NCBI GenBank assembly: GCA_002307215.1
Contig: DBTU01000019.1
Location: forward strand, 124,001 to 188,000
Length of the DNA: 64,000 bases
From: Lachnoclostridium sp. UBA1308
Lineage (GTDB): Bacteria > Bacillota > Clostridia > Lachnospirales > Lachnospiraceae
Direction: 5' to 3'
In this document: in pieces, positions 53,994-61,928 of the stretch
Position numbering within the stretch: the first letter of the stretch is position 1
How the letters are laid out: the number at the start of each line of letters is the position of its first letter
The notes under the pieces: model-generated
What the model was told of the DNA's origin: nothing
The model's input: the letters and a program-made list of their open reading frames with translations, nothing else
Database searches by the model: none
Program-made: the position numbers and the translations under genes

Positions 53994-56671
53994 CCCACAT
54001 CACCACCCAACGTAAATAATTTCAACAGTTCTTCATTATTTAGCTCAGTAATCCACTGTTCTCCATTCGAACTTAGGATATCTCCGGCCAGCTTTTGTTT
54101 TTCCGAAATCATTTTATCTATTTTTTCTTCTATTGTACCCTTTGTTATGAATTTATGAACCATAACATTCTTAGTCTGTCCAATACGAAACGCACGATCT
54201 GTAGCCTGATTTTCAACAGCAGGGTTCCACCACCTGTCAAAATGTATTACATGATTAGCCGCAGTCAGATTAAGTCCGACTCCACCTGCCTTTAAGGATA
54301 GTACCATATAAGGAATATACTCTTCACCATTAAAACATTCCACCATCTGACTTCTATTTTTTACCGCTGTTCCGCCATGAAGTACTAACCCTTCTTTATG
54401 AAAAATATTCTTTAAAAAATCAGATAGCGGTTCCGTCATCTCTCGAAACTGGGTAAATATTAAGACTTTCTCTCTCTTTTCATAGATTGTTTCACATATA
54501 TCCCGAAGCTGTTCGAATTTGCCACTGTGTTCCGGGGAATATTCCTCTCTTCCAAGATACTGATCCGGATGATTACAGATTTGCTTAAATTTCATGATAC
54601 TGGATAACACAAGTCCTTTTCGTTCAATACCCTCAGCATCCTGAAGTTTATCTTCTATTTGATCAATCAGTTTTTGATAAAGGGCGATTTGTTTCTTAGA
54701 TAGTGCTGCATATTCATTCATCTCAAGCTTGTCCGGTAAATCACTAATGATACTTTTATCCGTCTTCAATCTTCGTAGAATAAATGGTTGAATCATTTTG
54801 CGAAGCTTCGCATAACCATTGCCATTTTCAGAAAGACTTTTTGTGAAATTCGTAAATTCCTTCGCTGATCCAAGTAGCCCCTGATTAAGGAAATCAAACA
54901 AGGACCATAAATCACTTAATCGATTCTCTATCGGAGTTCCTGTCATAGCAATTCGCATATTAGCCGAAAGCTTCTTAATTTGCTTCGTCTGTTTTGTTCC
55001 GGGATTTTTGATTGCCTGTGCTTCATCTAAGATTAAAATATCCCATTGTTTTTTTTGTAATTCATCTAGTCTGACTGCCATGCCGTAAGTTGTAATAGAT
55101 AAAAATATCGAACTATCTATGCAAAGCTCTTCTGAGGCTTTTCTTATACTATTATGATAAATCTGATAGGTCATCTCAGGTGCGAACTTTTCAATTTCTC
55201 TCTGCCAGTTTCCAATTAAGGAGGCCGGTAATACCAATAAAGCATTTCCATTAAAGTTAATTCTATAGTATTCCAAAAAAGCAATCATCTGAACTGTTTT
55301 TCCAAGTCCCATATCATCTGCAAGGCAGGCCCCAAAGCCCAGCTGTGACATTTGATACAGCCAATGATAGCCACTTTTTTGATATTTTCTAAGGGTAGCG
55401 TGAAAGGATGGTACTTCATCAACTTGCTCAGGGGCTATCGGATTAATCAAACTATTCTTAATATTCTTAAGCCATTGTCCATTCGTAACCGTTGTCTCAA
55501 TATCTCCTGCTGTTTCCTGTACCAGGGAATCTGAATGCAATTCCATTCTCAAGGCATCTCTTAAGGAAATTTCATCATGATTTGACCTATCCGAAAGCTT
55601 ATGAAACGCCTCTAAAGCCTGTGTTAATCTATCCTTGTTGATTTCAACCCATTTTCCTTTATACTGAATTAAGCCTTCTGCCATCGTCAAGAACTGTTTC
55701 AATTCCGTTTCAGACAACTTTTCCTCTCCGATCAACAGTGAAGGAGTAAAATCCATGATAGCATCAAGTCCGACCTTAGAAGGTTCTTTACTTCCGACTG
55801 TAACCGAAAGTCGTATGGAATTTGTCCTTTTTCTCCACCAATCCGGAACACGGCACATGATACCTGCTTCTTCGTAAAGTGGAATTTCATTTAAAAATAT
55901 ATATGCTTCCTTAACAGTTAATTTGAGAGGTGAGAATAATTCTCCGTTTTCCATTAGGTCAGCTATAAAATTGCTGTGTTCTGCCACCTTCGTCACTGTT
56001 GACAACAGCGACAGAAGCTTTTTTTCATCCTGTTTAAATTCCTGTAGTGCATTTTTCAAGGGAGTATGTACTGCTTTCTTACTCTTTACCGGTTTTGTTG
56101 AATAGGTTGCCATAAAAGCAAACGGATAGTCATCCTCATGATTTTCAACCATATGGAAAAATACTCTTCCAACCACATTAATGTTCGAATTGTGCTCGGT
56201 AAAATACGTAGATACCAATCCGCTATAATCTATAATCTCTGTTCGATAAACTTCTATCAGACTATCCCAAATCATATGAAGCCAGGCAGCATTTACATAT
56301 TCCATGCCAATTGCAAACGGAACCCTATCTATGAGATCAATGCACTCCTCCTCTGACAATTCAACTTGAACTAAATCTCTTGATAGTTCAATATCCGGTT
56401 GTCTGGATAATTTTTGAAGCACCTTGTCGGCAATTGAATAAAGATACTCTAATTCAGATGAAAACCATTCTTTTTTTGTAATAAAACCAAGATGAAATAA
56501 AGCAATATTTTTGTTTTCATCAAATTGTTTCTTCCACTCCTTAAGTTCGTCACTATAAGCCATATCTTCATTCATCCTGGCTGAATTTACTTCCCCTAAA
56601 TCTATTACAAAACCCTCGGGTTTATAATATGCATTTAATTTCTGTCTCTGCTGACTGTTTAAATATGACAT
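53990..56671 (-). CDS. SNF2-family DNA helicase/ATPase (YwqA-like)
   Basis: An 893-residue SNF2 protein. A bacterial SNF2-associated N-terminal region (about 1-410) precedes the two RecA-like lobes: CLADDMGLGKTVQMIAFLEYY (Walker A), ILDEAQAIKNPGTKQ (DEAQ box), MTGTPIENRLSDLWSLFDF, then VLIFTQFREM, LSLKAGGVGLNLT and DRAFRIGQTKNV in the second lobe. Length and layout are standard. It probably remodels protein-DNA complexes in repair or transcription. GGAGG lies 13 nt before the ATG, a long spacing. Cotranscribed with the SWIM gene. Confidence 0.95.
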   Translation of the reverse strand: MSYLNSQQRQKLNAYYKPEGFVIDLGEVNSARMNEDMAYSDELKEWKKQFDENKNIALFHLGFITKKEWFSSELEYLYSIADKVLQKLSRQPDIELSRDLVQVELSEEECIDLIDRVPFAIGMEYVNAAWLHMIWDSLIEVYRTEIIDYSGLVSTYFTEHNSNINVVGRVFFHMVENHEDDYPFAFMATYSTKPVKSKKAVHTPLKNALQEFKQDEKKLLSLLSTVTKVAEHSNFIADLMENGELFSPLKLTVKEAYIFLNEIPLYEEAGIMCRVPDWWRKRTNSIRLSVTVGSKEPSKVGLDAIMDFTPSLLIGEEKLSETELKQFLTMAEGLIQYKGKWVEINKDRLTQALEAFHKLSDRSNHDEISLRDALRMELHSDSLVQETAGDIETTVTNGQWLKNIKNSLINPIAPEQVDEVPSFHATLRKYQKSGYHWLYQMSQLGFGACLADDMGLGKTVQMIAFLEYYRINFNGNALLVLPASLIGNWQREIEKFAPEMTYQIYHNSIRKASEELCIDSSIFLSITTYGMAVRLDELQKKQWDILILDEAQAIKNPGTKQTKQIKKLSANMRIAMTGTPIENRLSDLWSLFDFLNQGLLGSAKEFTNFTKSLSENGNGYAKLRKMIQPFILRRLKTDKSIISDLPDKLEMNEYAALSKKQIALYQKLIDQIEDKLQDAEGIERKGLVLSSIMKFKQICNHPDQYLGREEYSPEHSGKFEQLRDICETIYEKREKVLIFTQFREMTEPLSDFLKNIFHKEGLVLHGGTAVKNRSQMVECFNGEEYIPYMVLSLKAGGVGLNLTAANHVIHFDRWWNPAVENQATDRAFRIGQTKNVMVHKFITKGTIEEKIDKMISEKQKLAGDILSSNGEQWITELNNEELLKLFTLGGDVG

Positions 56672-56735
56672 ATGAATTTTCTTGCCTCCTATTTTACTAA
56701 TATAATGTCATGTAAACTCAATGTCATTTTCATTA

Positions 56736-57251
56736 TTAATATCTTTTCTTCTTTCGAAATCCATACTCCTTTTTTAATCGCTCATATATCTCAAAAGCCA
56801 CCGGGCATACGGTAATCACATCCAAAACTGCATACAAACTATATAAACGTTCCGGTCTGTTTGTATAAGGATAGTCCTTACAGTTATCCGGTCTGACTTC
56901 TCCTAGCTTACATTCCCCATTTTCCATAAGGAAATCACATGGCTTATGCTTTGTTTCATAATTATTATGATATTCATTATAGCTTAAAAATGAGTCTTTC
57001 ATCTGTAGTATACTAATCCCCAGTTTTTCTGCAGCTATCACGAGATCCTGATTTTCTAATGTTCCCTGATACATTTTACAGCAATTCCTGCACTTACTAC
57101 AGTCATACTGACTAAATAATTCCTTATGCAATCGAAAGAATCGCTCATCAAGCTCTTCTTCCTCAGCATGCGATTTTAAAAATGAACTAAAACGATAATT
57201 TTCATTTTCTAATCTCTTAGCCTCTTCACTAACTTTTTCCGGTGATATCAT
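56736..57251 (-). CDS. YkgJ-family cysteine-cluster protein
   Basis: A 171-residue protein from the ATG at 57251, with GGGAGG 10 nt upstream. The YkgJ cluster CSKCRNCCKMYQG (about 52-64) plus later Cys in CDFLMENGECKLGEVRPDNC form the putative zinc or iron-sulfur centre. The function of the family is not established. The upstream reading continues to 57314 but only through the SEC-C remnant in another frame. It is independent of the SNF2 operon, 64 bp away in the same direction. Confidence 0.87.
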   Translation of the reverse strand: MISPEKVSEEAKRLENENYRFSSFLKSHAEEEELDERFFRLHKELFSQYDCSKCRNCCKMYQGTLENQDLVIAAEKLGISILQMKDSFLSYNEYHNNYETKHKPCDFLMENGECKLGEVRPDNCKDYPYTNRPERLYSLYAVLDVITVCPVAFEIYERLKKEYGFRKKKRY

Positions 57252-57258
57252 TATAATT

Positions 57259-57363
57259 CTACCTCCCGCAACACTTCTTATACTTTTTACCAATACCGCA
57301 CGGACATGGATCATTTGGGTATATCTTTTTTGTTGTCCTATATCTTACTTTATTATAACTTCC
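57259..57363 (-). pseudogene. SEC-C metal-binding motif remnant
   Basis: Thirty-four codons between two stops encode YPNDPCPCGIGKKYKKCCGR, a near-perfect SEC-C zinc motif (C-P-C-G-x-G-K-K-Y-K-x-C-C) as found at the end of SecA and many small proteins. There is no start codon, so it is the tail of a lost gene. Its stop lies 10 nt before the YkgJ start. Confidence 0.7.
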
Positions 57364-57456
57364 CTATTTATGTTAATCAATAGATGATTGCTTAGTAATC
57401 CAGATCCATTGAGGGAAATGCATTGATTGATAAATCCCAAGATTAAAATAAAAAAA

Positions 57457-57498
57457 CCTCCCCTGTCGATGCGAACATTTTGACGCATCTTGGGGAGG
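57457..57498 (-). terminator. Terminator after the DUF3791/DUF3990-type cassette
   Basis: Arms CCTCCCC and GGGGAGG with an inner GATGCG/CGCATC helix, then T7 on the minus strand. The segment TTGACGCATCT(T/C)GGGGAGG of the right side recurs at 58673-58697 without the other arm. Confidence 0.8.
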
Positions 57499-57522
57499 CT
57501 AAATATTAACTTATTATTGAAT

Positions 57523-57549
57523 CACCCGTAATTCAGACAAATAATTCGG
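57523..57549. repeat. 27-bp repeat, copy 1
   Basis: This 27-bp stretch, starting CACCCGTAATTC, is identical to the last 27 bp of the window (63974-64000). It spans the stop codon of the third cassette gene. Confidence 0.95.
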
Positions 57550-57738
57550 GCTCATTCTCAATTAAATCCTGTACCAAATATTTTAAATCAAGATTTTCAA
57601 TACCATACATACCATCAGCTATCTGTCCCGCCAGCCTGCTTCGATAATAAATATCCATCGAAACACGCAGTTCTATTTTTTTGTTTCTGACAAATAGGTT
57701 ATTATGCTCTCTTCTAAATTCTGCTTATATTTTACGAG
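57533..57738 (-). pseudogene. Third gene of the cassette, frameshifted at an A7 run
   Basis: One frame reads NLEESIITYLSETKK and hits TAG after an A7 run (57682-57676). Shifting by one base continues as IELRVSMDIYYRSRLAGQ, IADGMYGIENLDLKYLVQDL and IENEPELFV before TGA. Joined, about 60 residues of a small helical protein result. No start codon is visible upstream of the first frame, which opens after TAA. I recall similar small proteins beside DUF3791/DUF3990 genes in gut Firmicutes, but this is from memory. The 3' end recurs at the window's right edge. Confidence 0.55.
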
Positions 57739-57844
57739 TTAACAATCGAATCCTTCCCCCTGACGGATTGCTTTCCGTAATGCCCATTGCTCCGCTTGCA
57801 TCAGGGTTTTTCACTTCATCATTTGAACAATGATAAACTATCAT
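57725..57844 (-). pseudogene. DUF3990-like protein, truncated
   Basis: An ATG at 57844 with AAGGAG 7 nt upstream begins MIVYHCSNDEVKNPD, which matches the start of DUF3990 proteins (usual MxVYHGSxxxVxxPD, about 150-170 residues, ART-like fold as I recall). After 16 residues the match ends and the frame stops at 39 residues, so most of the protein is deleted; the usual Gly after YH is Cys here. The ATG overlaps the preceding gene's TGA. Confidence 0.6.
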
Positions 57845-58055
57845 AAACTGACTCCTTTTTCCCTTACGAGCTCTGTAATATCATTAATCAGTGCCTTCTC
57901 TCCCTGTGTGTGTAGGGTATCATAGCAACCGATAATACAATCATCCATTATATGTGTATCATTCAATGCTTTATACACAAAAGTAGGATTCTTCCCCCAT
58001 GCTTGTGCCAAATGATGGATAATAAATATCGAAAAGCTCAGTTCATTTCTATCAT
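57841..58055 (-). pseudogene. DUF3791-like protein, frameshifted near its start
   Basis: The frame closing at 57841 encodes FSIFIIHHLAQAWGKNP, VYKALNDTHIMDDCIIGCYD and TLHTQGEKALINDITELVRE. The CYDxLHTQG signature identifies DUF3791 (about 70 residues). The only suitable ATG (58055, MIEMN) is in another frame and reaches a stop after five codons; one indel there separates it from the body. DUF3791 and DUF3990 genes commonly lie together, and a toxin-antitoxin-like relationship is plausible. Confidence 0.7.
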
Positions 58056-58154
58056 GGCAAAAAGTCTATGTGATATTAAACCTATCTCAACTAATCTGTT
58101 ACAGTTCAGCCATGTAAGAATAGTGATAAGACCGTGATTTATCACTATTTTTCC

Positions 58155-58475
58155 TTACTTCCGAAACTGCCTTCCCTCATGATCCACCGTGTACTCTCCG
58201 TCATAGATCAGCTGCGATACCGGTACAATCCTATACCCCTTCTCCTGTAATCCCTGTATCACACCCTCTAACGCCTCCGCTGTAAACTTAGCTCCGTTGT
58301 GCATCAGGATAATGGTACCATTGCCTAGATGCTTATTATTCACCACCATATCGATGATGCTTTTCGTTCCGTAGTCCTTCCAGTCCAGGCTGTCACCGTA
58401 CGCAACAACTTTAAAACCAGTGTTTGTAGGGGTTTGAGAGGATTTTATATCATCAATCCATAGTGAAAAAATCAG
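58155..58475 (-). pseudogene. Polysaccharide deacetylase C-terminal remnant
   Basis: The frame ends with DSLDWKDYGTKSIIDMVV, LGNGTIILMHNGAKFTAEAL and GYRIVPVSQLIYDGEYTVDH, the C-terminal third of a NodB/PdaA-type deacetylase (His of the metal site in LMHNG). The catalytic N-terminal motifs TFDD and HxxxH are missing. Upstream of about 58418 the reading changes to unrelated sequence (SLWIDDIKSSQTPTNTG), indicating a deletion or recombination junction. Confidence 0.75.
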
Positions 58476-58785
58476 TCAATTTTATGGCAGTATAACTTGA
58501 ACCATCTGCTCTATTCGCAAGCACTGATAGAAAGGGCATTCTCGCATGCCGGATTTGAAGTGTAATCAGGAGTGTAATCAAAAAACCCTACTTTTGTAAT
58601 AGCACATTTCTCAAAAAGTTTTAAGAATGACTTTGAATACTAATAGTGAAACGGTAAACTAGAGGAAACTGAGTTGACGCATCTCGGGGAGGCTAAATCC
58701 TCTACTCACATACAAAATCAAGCCACTTTTCATTTTCCGTTGTAAAGGACTGCATTGCATTTGAAGACTGCATTTGTTTTTCTTT
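58476..58785. other. Gap with partial repeat and unrecognised open frames
   Basis: This 310-bp gap holds a 25-bp partial copy (58673-58697) of the cassette terminator's right side. The minus strand has protein-like stretches in two frames (for example SVLANRADGSSYTAIKLTD and KCAITKVGFFDYTPDYTSNP), each interrupted by stops. They look like gene debris, but I cannot name the source. Confidence 0.4.
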
Positions 58786-61422
58786 TTATTCCACTGTTAC
58801 CGTTATCTTCTTATATACTCCGTTCTGTGCATATGCATACACATAACAGATTCCCTTTGCTTTGGCTGTAATCTTTCCCTTGCTGCTTACTGTTGCAATT
58901 GCCTGGTTAGAGGATTCATAGCGGATAACAGCTGTATGCTCCCTCTGCTTTTTACCCTCTGGAAGAACCACCTGGCAAGTCACAGTTTTGGATTCTCCTA
59001 CTGACAACTTAACCGCTGCTGTATTCGACGTTAACTTTGTCACATTGGCATAGAGCTTACTCTTAGTAACGGAATGCACTACCTTGGAGGTCCTTAGGAT
59101 GACCCGTTTTCCATTGATCATCTTATAGGCCTTTACCTGATATTTATAATAGGTTGCCAGCTTCAGATTTTTAACGGTATAGCTTGTGATCGTTTTGTCA
59201 ACATCATCCACCTTCTTCAACTTCTGTCCGCATTTCGCTCCGTAGATCAGATACCCATCAGCACCCGATACCTTGGCATAGGTTAACGTCTGCGCGTACA
59301 TTTCTGCTTTTGCTGTCAGGCGCAGAGGATTAAAATCCTGAGCTAGTGCAGGCTGATCTGTTGTATTGTCGTCATTATCCACAGTCGCAGTATTCACATC
59401 CTGATAGGTCAGGGCATAGGTGGAAAATTGATCTGTTTCAAAGGTAAAAAGATGGGTTGTCAAATCATAGGTTCCATCTATCCTGATCGCCTCATTCTCA
59501 TGAATCCGGATGATATAAAACGACCTGGTTTTCTCTACATCCGTATTCCGAAGACTCTCCGGCACCTCAATACTTACACTGATTTTACCGTTGGTTTCCG
59601 TTATTCTCGTCTGTTCCCGGTCCCCAACCTGCTTATACAGAGATAAATCAACATATAGAGCAGGTATGCCTGTATCTGCATTTGTTAAATTCAATGTTTT
59701 ATCAATCAGCTGCTTCTCCTCAGCACTGATTGAGGCACTAATGTCCACGACCTTTAGGATCACCCGTACATTTTCTCCCTGCGCTACCATTTCCTGCTCC
59801 TGAGGTGTCAATACACTGGTTTTTAGTTCAGCACCACTGTTTTCCACACTTGCCGCAGGCGCCCCGTCACTTTGCTGCTGATCCTTTATTACTGTTCCCT
59901 CGGCTTTACCTGTTCCACTTTGAACGGGTGCTGACGCTTCTTGAGCCGTAGTGACTGTTATTGCGACATTTGTCGTTATGGTATTGTAATTGTCAGTGTC
60001 TGACGGTGTAAAGGTCACGCTGTAACTATTTGTGCCAGCTGCCGGTATGGTTGACCCGTTTGACCAGGAAAAGGTGCCCGGGACGCTTGCCGAACCGCCG
60101 GTTAAGGCTGAAGTCGACAAGGCAGCCCCGCTGATAATACTAGCAGCTGTCGGAGGGGTGTTTATCGTAGGGGTGGCTTTATTAATCGTAAGTCCACTTG
60201 GGATTGTTTTGGAGTATGCTTTGTAATCAGCATCTTGCGCTCTTGTGATTTTCACATCATAGGTGCCGGCTTTGGTTGGTGTAACCTCACTATCTCCTTG
60301 CTGATAGCTGATCGTAAAGCCGGTGCTTGGAGTGCCTGTGGTAGCAAAGGCTTGTGGTGACCCGTTATAAGTAACGGTCTGGGCGGTTTCATTAATTGTA
60401 ACATCAACTGCCACTCTCACCTCAAGCATGACCTTTTTATTCGTGCTGTCATAGCTTATCTTGTAGCTGGCATTGTCGCTTACAAATTTAGCGGCATCAT
60501 TACTTGTTATCCCGCCGGTATAACTGGCATCACTTACAGCCACCTCAACCGGGTTGCCGCTTGTCGGTGGATTATACTTCGTCACACCGATTACCGCCGT
60601 GCTTGCCAGCGCACCTGCTAGGGTAATATTGTCAGACCACAGATAGAGATTGTTCGCAATCCCCCCCGACTGTTGATTATCCTTAATGCTTATATCACCC
60701 GAAAACCGGACATTACAGTTTGTACCTATTTCCACTCCTCCCCCGTAATATCCGGTATTATTATTCGTTATACTGCCTCCGGTCATTTCAAATTGACAGC
60801 CGTGTCCAATATAAACACCGCCACCAGAATAACTCGAATGATTACCGGTGATGTTGCCTCCGGTCATGGTGAAGCTTTGCATAGCGTATACCCCACCACC
60901 GCTATTGCTGCTATTGTTGGTGATGCTGCCGCCATTCATGATGAAGGTACCACTCCCAACATATACTCCCCCACCTGGGCTGTAGCCTATGTTATTACAT
61001 TTTTGCAACACAGCACCATCATTAAAAATAAACTCACCTGCGTTAACTGCAATACCTGCAGCATCTGCTTCAACACCGCCGCCATCGATGGTGATGTTTT
61101 CGAAGGTTACGGTTTTGCCGCTGCCGTTGATGTTGAACATACTGCCGTGTGTAAAGCCACTGCCACGTGTCAGCGTGTAGGAGTCTGAAGCAGTAAAGGT
61201 AAGGCTTTTACTGATTGTAAGTGTTGCTGTTAAAACAATTGGCGCTTTTATCTCGATCGTGTCTCCGTCACTTGCTGAGGTAATTGCATTTTGTAGTGTG
61301 GTAAAGTCAGTAGCCTCTCGTGTAGCCGCAAAAGCCGTTAAGCTGTTCTGCGGCAGCAGGGTCAGTACCATGCACAATGCTAACAGTATACTAAGTATTT
61401 TGTTCATGGGTATTTTTTTCAT
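58786..61422 (-). CDS. Large secreted beta-helix protein with Ig-like, Fn3-like and Big_2-like domains
   Basis: An 878-residue exported protein: signal peptide (about 1-33, ending AFAA); right-handed parallel beta-helix (about 35-335) with repeats such as GGVYVGSGTFIMNGGSITNN and GGVYAMQSFTMTGGNITGNH; an MBG-like module (about 340-420, TYNGSPQAFATTGTPSTGF); an Ig-like segment (about 425-495); an alpha/beta region; an Fn3-like domain (about 705-775); and a Big_2-like tail (about 795-878). No LPXTG or catalytic motif is apparent, so it is probably an adhesin or glycan-binding surface protein. AGGAGG is 9 nt before the ATG. It lies downstream of a small Cys-rich gene and an Agr-like system. Confidence 0.88.
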   Translation of the reverse strand: MKKIPMNKILSILLALCMVLTLLPQNSLTAFAATREATDFTTLQNAITSASDGDTIEIKAPIVLTATLTISKSLTFTASDSYTLTRGSGFTHGSMFNINGSGKTVTFENITIDGGGVEADAAGIAVNAGEFIFNDGAVLQKCNNIGYSPGGGVYVGSGTFIMNGGSITNNSSNSGGGVYAMQSFTMTGGNITGNHSSYSGGGVYIGHGCQFEMTGGSITNNNTGYYGGGVEIGTNCNVRFSGDISIKDNQQSGGIANNLYLWSDNITLAGALASTAVIGVTKYNPPTSGNPVEVAVSDASYTGGITSNDAAKFVSDNASYKISYDSTNKKVMLEVRVAVDVTINETAQTVTYNGSPQAFATTGTPSTGFTISYQQGDSEVTPTKAGTYDVKITRAQDADYKAYSKTIPSGLTINKATPTINTPPTAASIISGAALSTSALTGGSASVPGTFSWSNGSTIPAAGTNSYSVTFTPSDTDNYNTITTNVAITVTTAQEASAPVQSGTGKAEGTVIKDQQQSDGAPAASVENSGAELKTSVLTPQEQEMVAQGENVRVILKVVDISASISAEEKQLIDKTLNLTNADTGIPALYVDLSLYKQVGDREQTRITETNGKISVSIEVPESLRNTDVEKTRSFYIIRIHENEAIRIDGTYDLTTHLFTFETDQFSTYALTYQDVNTATVDNDDNTTDQPALAQDFNPLRLTAKAEMYAQTLTYAKVSGADGYLIYGAKCGQKLKKVDDVDKTITSYTVKNLKLATYYKYQVKAYKMINGKRVILRTSKVVHSVTKSKLYANVTKLTSNTAAVKLSVGESKTVTCQVVLPEGKKQREHTAVIRYESSNQAIATVSSKGKITAKAKGICYVYAYAQNGVYKKITVTVE

Positions 61423-61450
61423 TCGTTTTTTCCTCCTGTGATGATTTTCA

Positions 61451-61681
61451 TTATTTCATAATTTTCTTTGGCCAGCAGCAAATGCCTACCTCCAGCGCCC
61501 TGGGTTTACCCAGATGGAAGTCCGCATGACGGCAATACCAGCATTCACATTGCCCTGCCACGGTACTTTCCCTTGGCTCAAAGGCGGGACAGCTTTGCTT
61601 CGGCCAGACATTTCCTTCCGAATTTGGCGCGGTCAGGGACGCATCTTCACGCAGCTTCTCATTTAGCGATGACTCTGACAT
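61451..61681 (-). CDS. Small Cys-rich protein of unknown function
   Basis: A 76-residue protein with ordered Cys: KQSCPAFEP, QCECWYCRHADFHLGKP and VGICCWPKK. The spacing and the CWYC/Asp-Phe-His region suggest a metal site. I believe similar short proteins occur in other Lachnospiraceae but cannot name a family. The ATG at 61681 has a GAGG site 4 nt upstream and a stronger AGGAGG 17 nt away that serves an overlapping GTG (61692) leading to a ten-codon peptide. It ends 29 bp before the beta-helix gene in the same direction, so the two may be cotranscribed. Confidence 0.6.
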   Translation of the reverse strand: MSESSLNEKLREDASLTAPNSEGNVWPKQSCPAFEPRESTVAGQCECWYCRHADFHLGKPRALEVGICCWPKKIMK

Positions 61682-61809
61682 AACACCTCACGACCTTTCC
61701 TCCTGTAGGTTAATGAAGTTCTGATTTAAACCCTGTCATAGGATGGACCGTTTTTCAACAAATTTAATCAGCGCTTCTCTTGATAGCAAGAGCGTACCAT
61801 AAGGCAACA

Positions 61810-61844
61810 AAAAACGAGCCTTCTTTCTTAAAAGACTCGTTTTT
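61810..61844 (-). terminator. Terminator after the GHKL kinase gene
   Basis: Arms AAAAACGAG(C)CTT and AAG(A)CTCGTTTTT form a stem with T6 on the minus strand, 85 nt after the kinase stop codon. Confidence 0.8.
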
Positions 61845-61875
61845 ACGCTTAAAAAACATGATTTATTCTAAATTG

Positions 61876-61911
61876 GTTCTTGACAAGCTCATAATTAAGT
61901 GTTCTTGACAA
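61876..61911. promoter_or_regulatory. Two 11-bp direct repeats, candidate LytTR site
   Basis: GTTCTTGACAA occurs at 61876-61886 and 61901-61911 with a 14-bp gap. LytTR regulators bind pairs of about 9-bp direct repeats with 10-13-bp gaps, and the neighbouring operon encodes one. The repeats lie after the kinase gene and before its terminator, upstream of the small Cys-rich and beta-helix genes. Confidence 0.35.
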
Positions 61912-61928
61912 ACAATAAGAGCGTCGTT

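Noticed and set aside
57950..58140. Short plus-strand frame beginning MCIIQCFIHKSR
   Set aside because: It is antisense to the DUF3791-like body, which has a recognisable signature on the other strand.
60700..61000. GC-rich repeated plus-strand frames over the beta-helix gene
   Set aside because: They are antisense shadows of the repetitive beta-helix coding sequence.
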